Positions 34,692 to 44,032 are shown, counted from the first letter of the stretch. The stretch is DNA of 64,000 bases from Streptomyces venezuelae (GCF_008642335.1 NZ_CP029191.1:7130001-7194000), one strand, 5' to 3'. The notes: a model not told the origin generated them from the sequence alone. Numbers and translations are program-made.

Positions 34692-35870
34692 ATGACCGAC
34701 TCGACGCAGGACCCGGCCTTCCTGCGGAATCCGTACCCGGCCTACGCGGCCATGCGGTCCGCCTGCCCGGTGCGGCCCGTGCCCAACGGATCCGGTGGGC
34801 GCACCAGTTACCTGATCACCGGCTATGCCGAGGCCCGCGAAGCGCTGGTCGACCCGCGCCTGTCGAAGGACACGGCCGCCTTCTTCGCGGGCAAGGGGTC
34901 GAGCCGCCGCCTGCACCCTGCGGTGGCCCACACGATGCTCGCCAGCGACCCGCCCCGGCACACGCGGCTGCGCAAGCTGGTGACCGCGACGTTCACGACC
35001 GGGGCCGTCGGCAAGCTGCGTCCGTTCATCGCACGCACCACGGACGAGCTGCTGGACCAGTGGCCGGACGGCGGGGAGTGCGACGTCGTGGCGGGCCTCG
35101 CCGTGCCGCTGCCCGTCATGGTGATCTGCGAGCTGCTCGGCGTCCCGCAGGCCGACCGGCCCGACGTCCGGCGCTGGTCGGCGGAGCTGTTCGCGGCCGG
35201 AGCGCCGGACGTCATCGACGCGGCGTCCCACGCGATGGCCGACTACATGACGGACCTGATCGCCGCCAAGCGCCGGACACCCGGCGACTCGCTCCTCGAC
35301 CGGCTCATCGCGGCCCGCGACGGGGACGACCGCCTGAGCGAGGAGGAACTGGTCTCCCTCGCGGTGCTGCTGCTCGTCGCCGGACACGAGACGACCACGA
35401 ACTTCCTGGGCAACGCCGTCCTGGCACTGCTCCAGCACCCGGCCGAGCTCGCCCGCCTCCGCGACGACCCCGACGGCATTCCCGGCGCGCTGGACGAGCT
35501 GCTCCGCCATGACTCTCCGGTGAGCACGGCGACGTTCAGGTTCACCACTGAGGCGGTCACGTTCGGCGGCACCGACATCCCGGCCGGCGTGCCGGTGCTG
35601 GTCGCGCTCGGAGCGGCGAACCGTGACCCGGCCCGCTTCCCCGCACCGGACTCGCTCGACCTGAACCGAGACGCTTCCGCGCACCTCGGCTTCGGCCACG
35701 GGATCCACCGCTGCGTCGGCGCCCCCCTCGCCAAGGCCGAGGCGGAGATCGCCCTGCGAGCGGTGCTCACCCGCTTCCCCGCGCTCCGGCCAGCCGTCCC
35801 GCCCGACCGCCTGACCTGGCGCCGCACCCGCCTCGTCCGCGGCCTCGCGTCGCTGCCGGTCCTGACGTGA
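34692..35870 (+). CDS. cytochrome P450
   Basis: 392 residues from ATG 34692. Heme-binding FGHGIHRCVGAPLAK with Cys341; I-helix oxygen site VAGHETTTNFLG; ExxR in LDELLRHDSPV...; PDRAxR-like NRDPARFPAPDSLDL. It is soluble and of bacterial class I type, closest in look to CYP105/107-like enzymes. It needs external ferredoxin; none is encoded next to it. It is 4.3 kb from the PKS cluster and separated by unrelated genes, so a role in the polyketide is possible but not indicated. Confidence 0.93.
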   Translation: MTDSTQDPAFLRNPYPAYAAMRSACPVRPVPNGSGGRTSYLITGYAEAREALVDPRLSKDTAAFFAGKGSSRRLHPAVAHTMLASDPPRHTRLRKLVTATFTTGAVGKLRPFIARTTDELLDQWPDGGECDVVAGLAVPLPVMVICELLGVPQADRPDVRRWSAELFAAGAPDVIDAASHAMADYMTDLIAAKRRTPGDSLLDRLIAARDGDDRLSEEELVSLAVLLLVAGHETTTNFLGNAVLALLQHPAELARLRDDPDGIPGALDELLRHDSPVSTATFRFTTEAVTFGGTDIPAGVPVLVALGAANRDPARFPAPDSLDLNRDASAHLGFGHGIHRCVGAPLAKAEAEIALRAVLTRFPALRPAVPPDRLTWRRTRLVRGLASLPVLT

Positions 35871-36060
35871 CCGCGCCGGTCGGAACCGCCGCCACACCCT
35901 TACCCCGTACCGCAGTCCGCCGATGTGGCGCGCGGGCGGGGTGCTGGGAGAATGAGTGGTGGTGTTCAGGCAACCGCTGCTTCTGATCGACCGATCGCAG
36001 CGGAACGAACCAACTCTCCGTCCGGCAGGGTTCTCCCTGGGCGGGCACGGAGGTACTCCC

Positions 36061-36906
36061 ATGAGCAGTTACGGACGTACGCGTCGTATCACCCGTACCA
36101 CCGCCCTGGCCGCCGCCGCGGCCGTCGCCGCGCCGATGGCGCTTCTGGCGGCAGCCGGAAACGCTTCCGCGGCCACTCCCACCTGCCGGACGGACCAGCT
36201 GAAGGCGTCGTGGACCGACAAGGGCACGGCCAAGTCCGACTCGCCCACGGGTGAGCAGGAGATGGCCGTGGTGGAGCTGAAGAACTCCGGCTCCGAGACC
36301 TGCACCCTCAAGGGGCAGCCCGGCGTCACCCTGACCCAGAAGGGGCAGGACAGCGAGACGCTGCGCGAGAGCAGCAAGTCCAAGGAGAAGCTGGTCTCCC
36401 TCGACCCGGGCAAGAGCACGACGTTCACTCTCGTCTTCCTCAGTGAGAAGGACGAGCCGAAGCAGGGCTTCACGCCCGAGACCGCCGTCGTGACTCCTCC
36501 CGGCAACAAGGACACCGTCGACCTGCCCTGGAAGTGGGGACCGGTCACCAAGCAGGAGAGCGCCACCCACCCGGGCAACTGGGTCGGGCCCGTCGGCGCG
36601 AGTGTCCAGCTGTCCGGGGAGGAGGGCGGTGGCAAGAGCGCCGCCACGAAGAACGTCGACTGCGGCACTGGCTGGCACGGGCTGAGCGTCCGCGCCGTCA
36701 CCACGCACGGCAAGGGCGCCTGCCCCACGGCGCACAAGGTCACCGACGCGTACGGCAAGGCCCTGGACGCGAAGACGAAGCCGCCGGTCACCGTGACCGT
36801 GAACGGCGCGGCCTGGAAGTGCGACGAGAAGCAGGGCAAGGTCAACCCCTACCAGGAGTGCGTCAGCACGAAGGAACAGGGCGAGAAGGTGCACCTGCTC
36901 TCCTGA
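36061..36906 (+). CDS. secreted DUF4232-type protein
   Basis: 281 residues from ATG 36061 with GGAGG seven bases upstream. A Sec signal peptide (basic, Ala-rich, cleavage near ASAATPT) is followed by a DUF4232-like Ig-fold domain: CRTDQLKASWTD, GEQEMAVVELKNSGSETCTLKGQPGVTLTQKG, with FTLVFLSEKDE. The C-terminal ~110 residues (CGTGWHGLSVRAVTTHGKGACPTAHKVTDAYGKALD) have several Cys and are not recognised. It is exported; function unknown. Confidence 0.78.
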   Translation: MSSYGRTRRITRTTALAAAAAVAAPMALLAAAGNASAATPTCRTDQLKASWTDKGTAKSDSPTGEQEMAVVELKNSGSETCTLKGQPGVTLTQKGQDSETLRESSKSKEKLVSLDPGKSTTFTLVFLSEKDEPKQGFTPETAVVTPPGNKDTVDLPWKWGPVTKQESATHPGNWVGPVGASVQLSGEEGGGKSAATKNVDCGTGWHGLSVRAVTTHGKGACPTAHKVTDAYGKALDAKTKPPVTVTVNGAAWKCDEKQGKVNPYQECVSTKEQGEKVHLLS

Positions 36907-37082
36907 GGCGGCGCCACGCGCCCGTGCCGCCGCGCCGAACGAGCTCCTGCAATCCGGTGACCGGGCGCGTGTCGGGCGTCGGGTCACATCCTGATTCCCG
37001 CCCAGCACCTACGTTTTTCTCCGCAGTGCAGACCGGGTTTTCTCGGAGGAAACTCGGCGCTTCGCCAAGGAGAATAAACGGC

Positions 37083-37448
37083 ATGATGTTTCGAAATGCA
37101 GTGAGCGGCTGCCTGGCGGTCGCCCTCGCCTCCGTCGCCTTCACCGGTATCGCGCAGGCGGACACCCAGCACGTGCGGGACTCCGGCACCTCGGTCGCGG
37201 CACCGGCCGCCAAGCCGGTCAAGGGCACCGTCACCTCGCGGCTCGGAGTCAACGTACGGCAGTACCCGACCTCCAAGTCGAAGGTCGTCGGGACCTACCG
37301 CTACCGTCAGGTCATCGACCTGACCTGCAAGAAGACCAACGGTCAGCCGGTCAACAACAACCGCGTCTGGTACAAGGTCAACAAGCCCAACGGCTGGGTC
37401 ACCGCCGCCTACGTCAAGAACCACGCCCCAGTGCCGCTCTGCAAGTAG
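37083..37448 (+). CDS. small secreted SH3-like domain protein
   Basis: 121 residues from ATG 37083 with AAGGAG about nine bases upstream (a second ATG directly follows). The signal peptide ends near IAQADTQ. Bacterial SH3 type 3 domain: GTVTSRLGVNVRQYPTSKSKVVGTYRYRQVIDLTCKKTNG then WYKVNKPNGWVTAAYV. Such domains bind cell wall peptides. Two Cys may pair. A strong terminator follows at 37467. Confidence 0.87.
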   Translation: MMFRNAVSGCLAVALASVAFTGIAQADTQHVRDSGTSVAAPAAKPVKGTVTSRLGVNVRQYPTSKSKVVGTYRYRQVIDLTCKKTNGQPVNNNRVWYKVNKPNGWVTAAYVKNHAPVPLCK

Positions 37449-37466
37449 GCGGGCAGTCGCACTTTC

Positions 37467-37497
37467 TTCGGCCGGGCGCTCCATGCGCCCGGCCGAA
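37467..37497 (+). terminator. hairpin terminator after the SH3-like gene
   Basis: Perfect 13-base stem TTCGGCCGGGCGC / GCGCCCGGCCGAA with a five-base loop, followed at some distance by TTGTCCTTTT. It begins 18 bases after the stop codon. Confidence 0.75.
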
Positions 37498-37571
37498 GCC
37501 ATATTGTCCTTTTGGTCAATGGAGACTGGCCTTTTTGGCGACGCGCTCGACGGTGTCCGACTCGTAGCGTT

Positions 37572-37622
37572 ATGGGTGTCGGAGGAAAGGAAAAAAGACT
37601 TTTCCTCGCCGTAGAGAAATGA
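37572..37622 (+). promoter_or_regulatory. short upstream ORF and hairpin before a secreted protein gene
   Basis: A 16-codon ORF, MGVGGKEKRLFLAVEK, begins at ATG 37572 and its TGA overlaps the next ATG (ATGA at 37619-37622). A stem GAGGAAA/TTTCCTC (37582-37588 with 37601-37607) lies within it. Translation of the uORF would open the hairpin and couple to the main gene. Inference only. Confidence 0.4.
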
Positions 37623-38089
37623 GCAATTCAATGCGCCACTTCACGTCTCGCCGCACGATCCGTACCACCGCCGTCACCCTTGGTGCCGTCGTCGCCCTGG
37701 GCGCCCCCGCCGCGGCCTTCGCCGCCGACCAGCCCGCCGGTGCGGACCAGAGCGTCAGCGCGTCCGTCGTCGCCAAGCGGAAGCTCGTCAAGACCCAGCG
37801 CCTCGTCGACGGCTCGGTCGGCAAGGGGTACAAGGCCGACATCACGTCCAAGGGCAGCCGCGTCGGCACGATCAACGGGCGCGGTGAGATCACCTACGGC
37901 GAGACGGGCGGCCTCGGCGCCGTACACGCCAAGATGACCCCGAACGGCAAGGTCACTTCGTGGCTGACCAGCCCCAAGCCGAAGCCGGGTGCCGCGCCGG
38001 AGGACCGGCAGCAGGACGACAAGCGCCAGGACGACGTCGACCCGCAGCCCCAGCCGCTGCCGGAGGACGCCGCCCCCGCCGGAGTGTGA
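37619..38089 (+). CDS. secreted protein of unknown function
   Basis: 156 residues from ATG 37619 (ATG 37631 is an alternative). A Sec signal peptide (RRTIRTTAVTLGAVVALGAP, cleavage near AAFAADQP), a compact middle (VSASVVAKRKLVKTQRLVDGSVGKGYKADITSKGSRVGTINGRGEITYGETGGLGA as landmarks) and a Pro/Asp/Gln-rich C-terminus. No ribosome site at proper spacing; an upstream 16-codon ORF overlaps the start. No family recognised. It converges with a histidine kinase gene. Confidence 0.72.
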   Translation: MSNSMRHFTSRRTIRTTAVTLGAVVALGAPAAAFAADQPAGADQSVSASVVAKRKLVKTQRLVDGSVGKGYKADITSKGSRVGTINGRGEITYGETGGLGAVHAKMTPNGKVTSWLTSPKPKPGAAPEDRQQDDKRQDDVDPQPQPLPEDAAPAGV

Positions 38090-38116
38090 ACGGTTGAGAC
38101 AGCGACGGCATGAGGA

Positions 38117-38153
38117 CAGTGGTGTGCTACCCCGCGGGGGCGGCACACCACTG
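38117..38153. terminator. bidirectional hairpin terminator
   Basis: CAGTGGTGTGC / GCACACCACTG (11 bases) with an inner GC-rich stem, in the gap between two converging genes. Confidence 0.72.
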
Positions 38154-38167
38154 TTGTCGCCGACTCG

Positions 38168-39385
38168 TCACAGCGCGGAACGCGTCGCAGGACGCAGCGG
38201 CAGGACAGCGACGTTCTGCCAGCCGCCTCCCGGCAGCGGCCCCGTCCGCAGGCTGCCGCCCATCGCCGCCGCCCGCTCCCGCATCCCCTCGATGCCGAAG
38301 CCGCCGCCCTTGGCCCGCTCCGGCAGCGCCGCCGCGTTGCGCCCGTCGTCGACGATCTTCAGCTCCAGGTCGGAGTCGACCGTCGTGAGGGTGATGCGCA
38401 CGTGCCGGGCGTCGGCAGCGTGCTTGCGTACGTTGGTGAGCGCCTCGCGGACGATGCGGTGCACACCCGCCGTCACGTCGGGCGGCAGACGGTCCTCGAC
38501 GCCGGGCTCGATGTACAGGGAGATGTCCGGGCAGCCGTCACCGGTGAAGTCGGCGACCAGCTTCCGTGTGTCCGCCAGGCTCGCCACGGGTGCCGTCGTC
38601 ACGGGCCTGCCCGGATCGGCACGCCGCATCACGGCCACGAGGCGTCGCATCGCCCCGAGAGCTTCCGTCGCCTCCCGCTCGATGCGTTCCAGCAGGGCGG
38701 CCGTCTCTTGCGGGCTCTGCGCGTTCGGCGCACCGTCTTCCGGGTCCTGCGCGGCGAAGCGCGCGGCCTTGGTCTGTACGACGATGCCGGTGACGTGATG
38801 CGCGACCACATCGTGCAACTCGCGGGCGAGTTCGCGCCGCTCGGCGGCGCGCAGGGCATCGAGGTCCCGTACGCGCTGCTCCGACTGCGTGCGCAGCAGC
38901 AGCGAGAAAGCCGCGACGATCACCGTGATGAGCGTGATCGCCAGCGTCCATTCGTGCGGGTCCGAGTCGCGGGCCGGAATCGCGATGCAGGCCACCGCCA
39001 GGGGAGGCCCCAGGATCGCCGCGGCCTGGTCGGAGCCCCGCCACACCGTGCCCACCAGCAACAACAGGAGCGCGACGAGCTCGCCCACGCCCCAGGCCCC
39101 GGCGGCCGCGTCGTCGCTCGCGAGGAGGAAGAGCGTGGTCGTCCACGAGGCGACCACCGCCACGCTCGCCCTGAGGGTGCGCGAGACGCTCTCCAGCGGA
39201 ACCGCACACAGACTGGCCACCACAGCGGAACCGACGGCGAACGCGTTCTGCAGCGGCGGCAGCCGTTCCAGCAGGACGTCGTCGACCACGGTCAGGGACA
39301 GCAGGAAGGCCGCCACCGCGCACTTCTGCGCCGTGGACCAGGACGGGTGATCCGCCCCCCAGTCCGAGAGACGCTTCAGGAGCAC
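38168..39385 (-). CDS. two-component sensor histidine kinase (HisKA_3, NarL-type)
   Basis: 405 residues from a GTG at 39385. Four to six hydrophobic helices at the N-terminus (residues ~20-165), with little outside. HisKA_3 dimerisation: ERRELARELHDVVAHHVTG with phosphoacceptor His191. HATPase: VREALTNVRKHA (N-box) and GFGIEGMRERAAAMGGSL (G-box). It is divergent from its LuxR-type response regulator with 132 bases between. The stimulus is unknown; the short loops suggest it senses the membrane itself or something in it. Could control the nearby cluster, but this is not shown. Confidence 0.93.
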   Translation of the reverse strand: MLLKRLSDWGADHPSWSTAQKCAVAAFLLSLTVVDDVLLERLPPLQNAFAVGSAVVASLCAVPLESVSRTLRASVAVVASWTTTLFLLASDDAAAGAWGVGELVALLLLLVGTVWRGSDQAAAILGPPLAVACIAIPARDSDPHEWTLAITLITVIVAAFSLLLRTQSEQRVRDLDALRAAERRELARELHDVVAHHVTGIVVQTKAARFAAQDPEDGAPNAQSPQETAALLERIEREATEALGAMRRLVAVMRRADPGRPVTTAPVASLADTRKLVADFTGDGCPDISLYIEPGVEDRLPPDVTAGVHRIVREALTNVRKHAADARHVRITLTTVDSDLELKIVDDGRNAAALPERAKGGGFGIEGMRERAAAMGGSLRTGPLPGGGWQNVAVLPLRPATRSAL

Positions 39386-39517
39386 GTGACGAGCCTAGGA
39401 AAGGTGCCGCGGGCCCGCTCCTTCTGCCGCGTCGGCCGTCACCCGAACGGACGGCACCGCGCGTCACCGCGACGCCGGTCGCCCTAGCGTTGCAGGAGTC
39501 GAAAGGGTGGTTCGCGC

Positions 39518-40180
39518 ATGGCGATCAGCGTGGTCATCGCCGACGACCAGGACATGGTCCGCATGGGCTTCCGGATGATCCTGGAGAAGAGCCCGGGCAT
39601 CGAGGTCCTCGCCGATGTGGCGGACGGCGACGCGGCGCTGGAGACGGCACGCCGCCTCCGGCCGGACGTGCTGCTCGCCGACATCCGTATGCCCGGGATC
39701 GACGGCCTGGAGGTCACGCGCCGGTTGTGCGCGGAGGCGGCGACCCCCGAGGAGTGCAGGCCCCGGGTGCTGATCGTCACGACCTTCGACGACGACGAGT
39801 ACGTCCGTAAGGCGCTGCACCATGGCGCCAGCGGATTCCTGCTCAAGGACGCGAGCCCCGAACTGCTCGTGGAGGCCGTGCGTGCGGCGGCGGCGGGCGA
39901 CTCGCTGATCTCGCCGGCCATCACCGTACGGATGCTCAAGGACTGGACGTCCGCCGGTCCTGCCGTGAGCCGGCAGCCGACGGAGGAACTCACCGACCGC
40001 GAGCGGGACGTCGTGCGGCTGCTGGCCAATGGGATGACGAACGCCGAGATCGCCGGCGAGCTGTTCGTCTCCCAGTCGACCGTCAAGGCGCACCTGGCTC
40101 ACGTGCAGACGAAACTCGCCGCCCGCAACCGCGTCGAGATCGCCGTGTGGGCCTGGGAGAGCGGTCTGGCCCGCGGTTGA
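39518..40180 (+). CDS. NarL/LuxR-family response regulator
   Basis: 220 residues from ATG 39518. Receiver domain with acidic pocket (IADDQDMV) and phosphorylated Asp55 in DVLLADIRMPG; Lys in FLLKDAS. C-terminal LuxR helix-turn-helix: EELTDRERDVVRLLANGMTNAEIAGELFVSQSTVKAHLAHVQTKL (landmarks). Partner of the divergent kinase. It converges with the discrete ACP gene with only 17 bases between stops, so it marks the left border of the polyketide cluster. Confidence 0.94.
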   Translation: MAISVVIADDQDMVRMGFRMILEKSPGIEVLADVADGDAALETARRLRPDVLLADIRMPGIDGLEVTRRLCAEAATPEECRPRVLIVTTFDDDEYVRKALHHGASGFLLKDASPELLVEAVRAAAAGDSLISPAITVRMLKDWTSAGPAVSRQPTEELTDRERDVVRLLANGMTNAEIAGELFVSQSTVKAHLAHVQTKLAARNRVEIAVWAWESGLARG

Positions 40181-40197
40181 GGCGGCATCCAGGGGGG

Positions 40198-40515
40198 CTA
40201 CGCGGTCGTGTGGGCGAGTTCCTGGCCGAGGTGGTGGGCGAGCTGGGCCGGGGTCGGGTTCTCGACGATGGCGACCATCGCGATCTCCATGCCGGTCAGC
40301 GTCATCAGGGTCTTGGTGAGTTCGAGGGCGGTGAGGGAGTTGAGGCCGTTCTCCAGGAAGTTGCTGTCGTCGCTCAGCGTGGTGTTGAGCAGGTTGCCGG
40401 CCTGCGTGCGGATGGTGTCGGTGAGGAGCTTCTCGCGCTCCTCGGGGGTGGCCGCGGCGAGCTGCCTCTCCAGCTCGGTGGCGTCCTGGCCGGGCGTATT
40501 GTCGGTGCTGGTCAT
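40198..40515 (-). CDS. discrete acyl carrier protein (ACPX-like)
   Basis: 105 residues from ATG 40515 with AGGAG five bases upstream. A single PP-binding domain: EKLLTDTIRTQAGNLLN, FLENGLNSLTALELTKTL with phosphopantetheine Ser60. The usual DSL before the attachment site is NSL. There is a ~25-residue N-terminal arm and no docking helix. It is the last gene of a four-gene operon after KS-AT(dead). In monensin-type polyether clusters a discrete ACPX holds the full-length chain during oxidative cyclisation; this gene is placed where ACPX would be (inference from context). Confidence 0.88.
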   Translation of the reverse strand: MTSTDNTPGQDATELERQLAAATPEEREKLLTDTIRTQAGNLLNTTLSDDSNFLENGLNSLTALELTKTLMTLTGMEIAMVAIVENPTPAQLAHHLGQELAHTTA

Positions 40516-40559
40516 GAATGCTCCTGTGTGAGTGGGGTGTTGACGTGTCACACCGTGTG

Positions 40560-42956
40560 TCACACCGCGGTGTGCGTGGTGTGGTCGTGCAGCCAGTAAC
40601 GCGTGGCCTGGAAGGGGTACGTCGGGAGGTCGACGGTCCGGGGGCGCGGCGTGCGCCGGGTGAGCGGCGTCCAGTCGACCGCGGCGCCCGAGGTGTACAG
40701 CCGCGCGAGCGCCGTAAGAACCGTGCGCGCGGCCGGTGTTGAGGGAGAGAAGGCGCTCAGGTCGAGGAGGGTGTGGGTCTCGGGGGCGTGACCGGGGTCG
40801 TGGTGGGCGGAGGCGAGGTGGTGGTGCCAGTAGCCGGGGGAGGACACGGGGGTGTCGGCCGGGGCGGTGCCGGTGAGTGCGAGCGTCGCGGGCCGGAACG
40901 TCAGGTCCTTCAGCACCGCTTCGTACGCCTCGGGCGTGGGCGACGCGCCTTCCCCCGTGGCCGTGAAGTGGGCCGCGGCCAGGCGGCACGCGTCGTCGAG
41001 GGAAAGGACGCCCGCGGCGTAGGCGGCGGCGATGTGGCCGGTCCCGGTTCCGGACACCGTATGGGCGTGCACCCCGGCTTCCAGCAGCATGTGGGCGAGT
41101 GCCGTGTGCAGCGCGAAGTGCGGGGGCTCGGAAGCCGTGGCCGGGAGGGGCGCGGGGAGGTGGGCGTCGAGGAGGGTCCGGATCTCCTCGTAAATCTCCG
41201 CGAAGAGGGGGAAGGCCGCGGCGAGGTCGGCGGCCGCTGTCTCGGTGCCTGCGGCGGGTGTGCCGTCGAAGTGCCAGGCGATCTTCTTGGGGGTGCCGTC
41301 TGCGGGGGTACGGGTCAGGTCGGGGTGGTCGTCACCGGTAGCCAGCGCGCGGGCCGCGGTGAGGAGACCGGTGGTGTCCGTGCCGGTGAGGACGGCTCGG
41401 TGCTCCAGGGGGCTTCGGGTGGCGGCGAGGGAGTGGGCGACCTCGGCGGGCGAGGGCGAGGGGTCGGCGGCCGCCAGGTGGGTGACGAGCGCCTTCGCCT
41501 GCTCCTGGAGGGCTTCGGGGGTACGTGCGGACAGGGGCCAGGCCACCGGGAGTGCGGGGACCGCTGCCTCGGTGGCCGGTGCGGCGGGAGCGTCCGGGGC
41601 CGGGGGCTCTTCGAGGATGAGGTGGGCGTTCGTGCCGGACGTGGCGAAGGCGGAGATGCCGACCCGGCGAGGCTCGTCGCGGCGCGGCCAGTCCACGGCC
41701 TCGGTGAGGAGCCGGACCGCACCCTTCTTCCAGGCGGCGAGCGGGGTGGGCCGGTCGACGTGGAGCGTCGGCGGCAGCGTGTCGTGCCGGAACGCCTGGA
41801 CCATCTTGATGAGCGCCGCGGTACCGGCGGCGCCCTGCGTGTGCCCGGTGTTGGACTTGACGGAGCCGAGCCACAGGGGCCGCTCGGGGGAGCGGCCCGC
41901 GCCGTAGGTCGCGAGGAGCGCCTGCACCTCGATGGCGTCGCCGATGGGCGTCCCCGTCCCGTGTGCCTCGACGGCGTCGACCTGGTCGGGGGTGAGCCCG
42001 GCGTCGGCGAGCGCGGCACGGATGACGTGCTGCTGGGAGGGGCCGTTGGGGGCCGCGAGGCCGTAGCCCGCGCCGTCCTGGTTCACCGCGGAGCCGCGGA
42101 TGACGGCGAGTACGGGATGGCCGTTGCGCCGTGCGTCGCCGAGCCGTTCGAGGAGGACCAGACCGACCCCCTCGCCCAGTCCCATGCCGTCCGCCGCGGC
42201 CGCGAACGGCTTGCAACGCCCGTCCGGCGCCAGGGACTTCTGATGCGCGAAGGCATGGAAGGTGTGCGGCGTCGACATCACGGTGCCGCCGCCCGCCAGG
42301 GCGAGCCGGCACTCCCCGCGGCGCAGCGCCTGGCAGGCCAGGTGCAGGGCGACCAGGGAGGACGAGCAGGCCGTGTCCACGCTGATGGCGGGGCCTTCGA
42401 GGCCGAGGGCGTACGCGATGCGGCCGGAGACGAGACTGCCGGAGGTGCCGCCGCCCAGGTAGGGCAGCAGCTCGTCGGGCGCGGTCTCCAGACGTGTCGC
42501 GTAGTCGTGCCCGGTGGCGCCCACGTAGACGCCGGTGAGGGTGGAGCGCAGGGTGTGCGGGGCGATGTGGCCGCGCTCGACGGTCTCCCAGGCGAGGTGG
42601 AGCATGAGCCGCTGCAGGGGCTCGGTCGCCACGGCCTCGGCCGCGCCGATGTCGAAGAAGCCCGCGTCGAAACCGGCCGCGTCGTCGAGGAAACCGCCGA
42701 GTTGCGCGTACGGGGGATCCTCGGGGAGCTCCCATGTGCGGTCGTCGGGGAAACCGGTGACGGCGTCACGCCCCTCCGACACCAGGTCCCACAGGTCGTC
42801 CGGGGTGCGGGTCTTGCCGGGGAGCCGGCAGGCCGCCGAGACGACGGCGATCGGCTCGCGCTGCGCGGCCCGGAGGTCACGGAGCTGCTGCTGGGTCCGG
42901 TGCAGCTCGGCGGTCGTCCACTTGAGGTATTCGACGAGCTTCTCTTCGTTCGCCAC
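40560..42956 (-). CDS. ketosynthase with inactive AT-like domain (KSX-like chain-transfer protein)
   Basis: 798 residues from a GTG at 42956, chosen because [21 protein letters not shown] aligns with the N-terminal docking helices of the PKSs at 57189 and 63915. KS (residues ~35-460) is intact: [12 protein letters not shown] with Cys197, [12 protein letters not shown] and [12 protein letters not shown] with both His. An AT-like domain follows but its GHSxG elbow is GTGTG near residue 634 (catalytic Ser lost), the HAFH/YASH specificity motif is absent and the domain is short. The [11 protein letters not shown] post-AT linker ends it; no ACP, KR or TE. A KS that takes chains but does not extend them fits KSX of polyether clusters, passing the chain to the adjacent ACP. 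Confidence 0.85.
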   Translation of the reverse strand: MANEEKLVEYLKWTTAELHRTQQQLRDLRAAQREPIAVVSAACRLPGKTRTPDDLWDLVSEGRDAVTGFPDDRTWELPEDPPYAQLGGFLDDAAGFDAGFFDIGAAEAVATEPLQRLMLHLAWETVERGHIAPHTLRSTLTGVYVGATGHDYATRLETAPDELLPYLGGGTSGSLVSGRIAYALGLEGPAISVDTACSSSLVALHLACQALRRGECRLALAGGGTVMSTPHTFHAFAHQKSLAPDGRCKPFAAAADGMGLGEGVGLVLLERLGDARRNGHPVLAVIRGSAVNQDGAGYGLAAPNGPSQQHVIRAALADAGLTPDQVDAVEAHGTGTPIGDAIEVQALLATYGAGRSPERPLWLGSVKSNTGHTQGAAGTAALIKMVQAFRHDTLPPTLHVDRPTPLAAWKKGAVRLLTEAVDWPRRDEPRRVGISAFATSGTNAHLILEEPPAPDAPAAPATEAAVPALPVAWPLSARTPEALQEQAKALVTHLAAADPSPSPAEVAHSLAATRSPLEHRAVLTGTDTTGLLTAARALATGDDHPDLTRTPADGTPKKIAWHFDGTPAAGTETAAADLAAAFPLFAEIYEEIRTLLDAHLPAPLPATASEPPHFALHTALAHMLLEAGVHAHTVSGTGTGHIAAAYAAGVLSLDDACRLAAAHFTATGEGASPTPEAYEAVLKDLTFRPATLALTGTAPADTPVSSPGYWHHHLASAHHDPGHAPETHTLLDLSAFSPSTPAARTVLTALARLYTSGAAVDWTPLTRRTPRPRTVDLPTYPFQATRYWLHDHTTHTAV

Positions 42957-43057
42957 GGGAATCGCCGGCCTTCCTCTTCTCGCGCGTGAAGCCTCAGGTG
43001 GGACGGTGTGGGCAGGCGGGAGCCGCACGCTGTCGGTGTCAGGGTTGCCGCGGCTGC

Positions 43058-43990
43058 TTAAGCGGGTCTAACTCCCGCCTTGCCGCGGGGACGCGGCTCT
43101 CTCGCGTACGCCGTCACCTCGGCGGACTCCGTCACCTCGCGGGCGAGGAGGAGGAGGTCGGCGGCGATCTCGTCGGGCGCTCCCGCGTGCAGATCGTGGT
43201 CGGAGCCCGGATACCAGCGCACGCTCACCCGGTCCAGGGCGGCCTCGGCCGCGGCGACCCAGGCACGCACCTGGTCGGAGAGTTGGGGGATCGCCGGGAT
43301 GAGGGGGAGCAGCCGGACCGGCACGGTGATCCTCGGGTACCAGTCGGCGGGGGCCTCGCGCTGCAGGCTCTCGACGATCGACATGACCTGTTCCGAGGTC
43401 ATGCGGGGGATGAGGAGGCCATCCGGGCCGACGCGGTAGTCCGCGAGGCGCGCCTCGATGGAGGTCGACGACCACTCGGGGTGCGTGGCCTTCAGGTAGG
43501 CGCGCATATCGGCGGCGCTCGTGGTGCCCTGCTGCGCGCGCCGCACCACGTCGGCGGTGCGCTCCCAGAAGGCCCGCATCACCGGCCCGTCGAACTCGTA
43601 CCAGCCGCCGTCGATCAGCGCCAGACCGGCCACCAGGTCGGGGCGTTCGGCCGCCAGGCGCAGCGCGAGGTGCGCGCCCCAGGAGTGCCCGGCCACCAGC
43701 GCGCCGGACAGTCCGATGCCGGTGACCGCCTCGACCAGGTCCGTGACGACGGCCGCGTTCTCGTAGCCGTCCGCCGGCGCGTCCGACTCGCCGTGGCCGC
43801 GGTGGTCGACGGCGTAGACCGGGTGCCCGGCGGCGGCGAGCCGGGTGGCGACCTCGTCCCACATGCGGGCGTTCGACAGCATGCCGTGCAGCAGCAGGAA
43901 CGGACGCCCCGCGGCGCCCGGTCCGCCCGCGGGCAGGTGCCGGACGTTGAGGGAGACGGTCCGCGACACGGGGATGCGGAGGTTCTTCAC
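43058..43990 (-). CDS. alpha/beta hydrolase of the polyketide cluster
   Basis: 310 residues from a GTG at 43990. Abhydrolase_1: [39 protein letters not shown], nucleophile elbow GHSWG with Ser103; a His lies in [13 protein letters not shown]. Ser as nucleophile argues for an esterase/thioesterase rather than a classic epoxide hydrolase (which uses Asp). Its place between the methyltransferase and KSX-like genes matches what I recall as MonCII (called epoxide hydrolase, and proposed as a chain-releasing thioesterase like NanE). A role in release from the discrete ACP is thus the favoured guess. Confidence 0.85.
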   Translation of the reverse strand: MKNLRIPVSRTVSLNVRHLPAGGPGAAGRPFLLLHGMLSNARMWDEVATRLAAAGHPVYAVDHRGHGESDAPADGYENAAVVTDLVEAVTGIGLSGALVAGHSWGAHLALRLAAERPDLVAGLALIDGGWYEFDGPVMRAFWERTADVVRRAQQGTTSAADMRAYLKATHPEWSSTSIEARLADYRVGPDGLLIPRMTSEQVMSIVESLQREAPADWYPRITVPVRLLPLIPAIPQLSDQVRAWVAAAEAALDRVSVRWYPGSDHDLHAGAPDEIAADLLLLAREVTESAEVTAYAREPRPRGKAGVRPA

Positions 43991-44032
43991 AGGCGGGCCC
44001 CTGAGGAGTCGTCGAGTCGTCTGTTCGGCGGG

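Noticed and set aside
34692..35870. P450 as part of the polyketide cluster
   Set aside because: Separated by three secreted-protein genes and a two-component system; no shared operon or site seen, so not assigned.
43058..43990. Calling the cluster hydrolase an epoxide hydrolase
   Set aside because: The nucleophile is Ser (GHSWG), not the Asp of alpha/beta epoxide hydrolases; esterase/thioesterase is safer.
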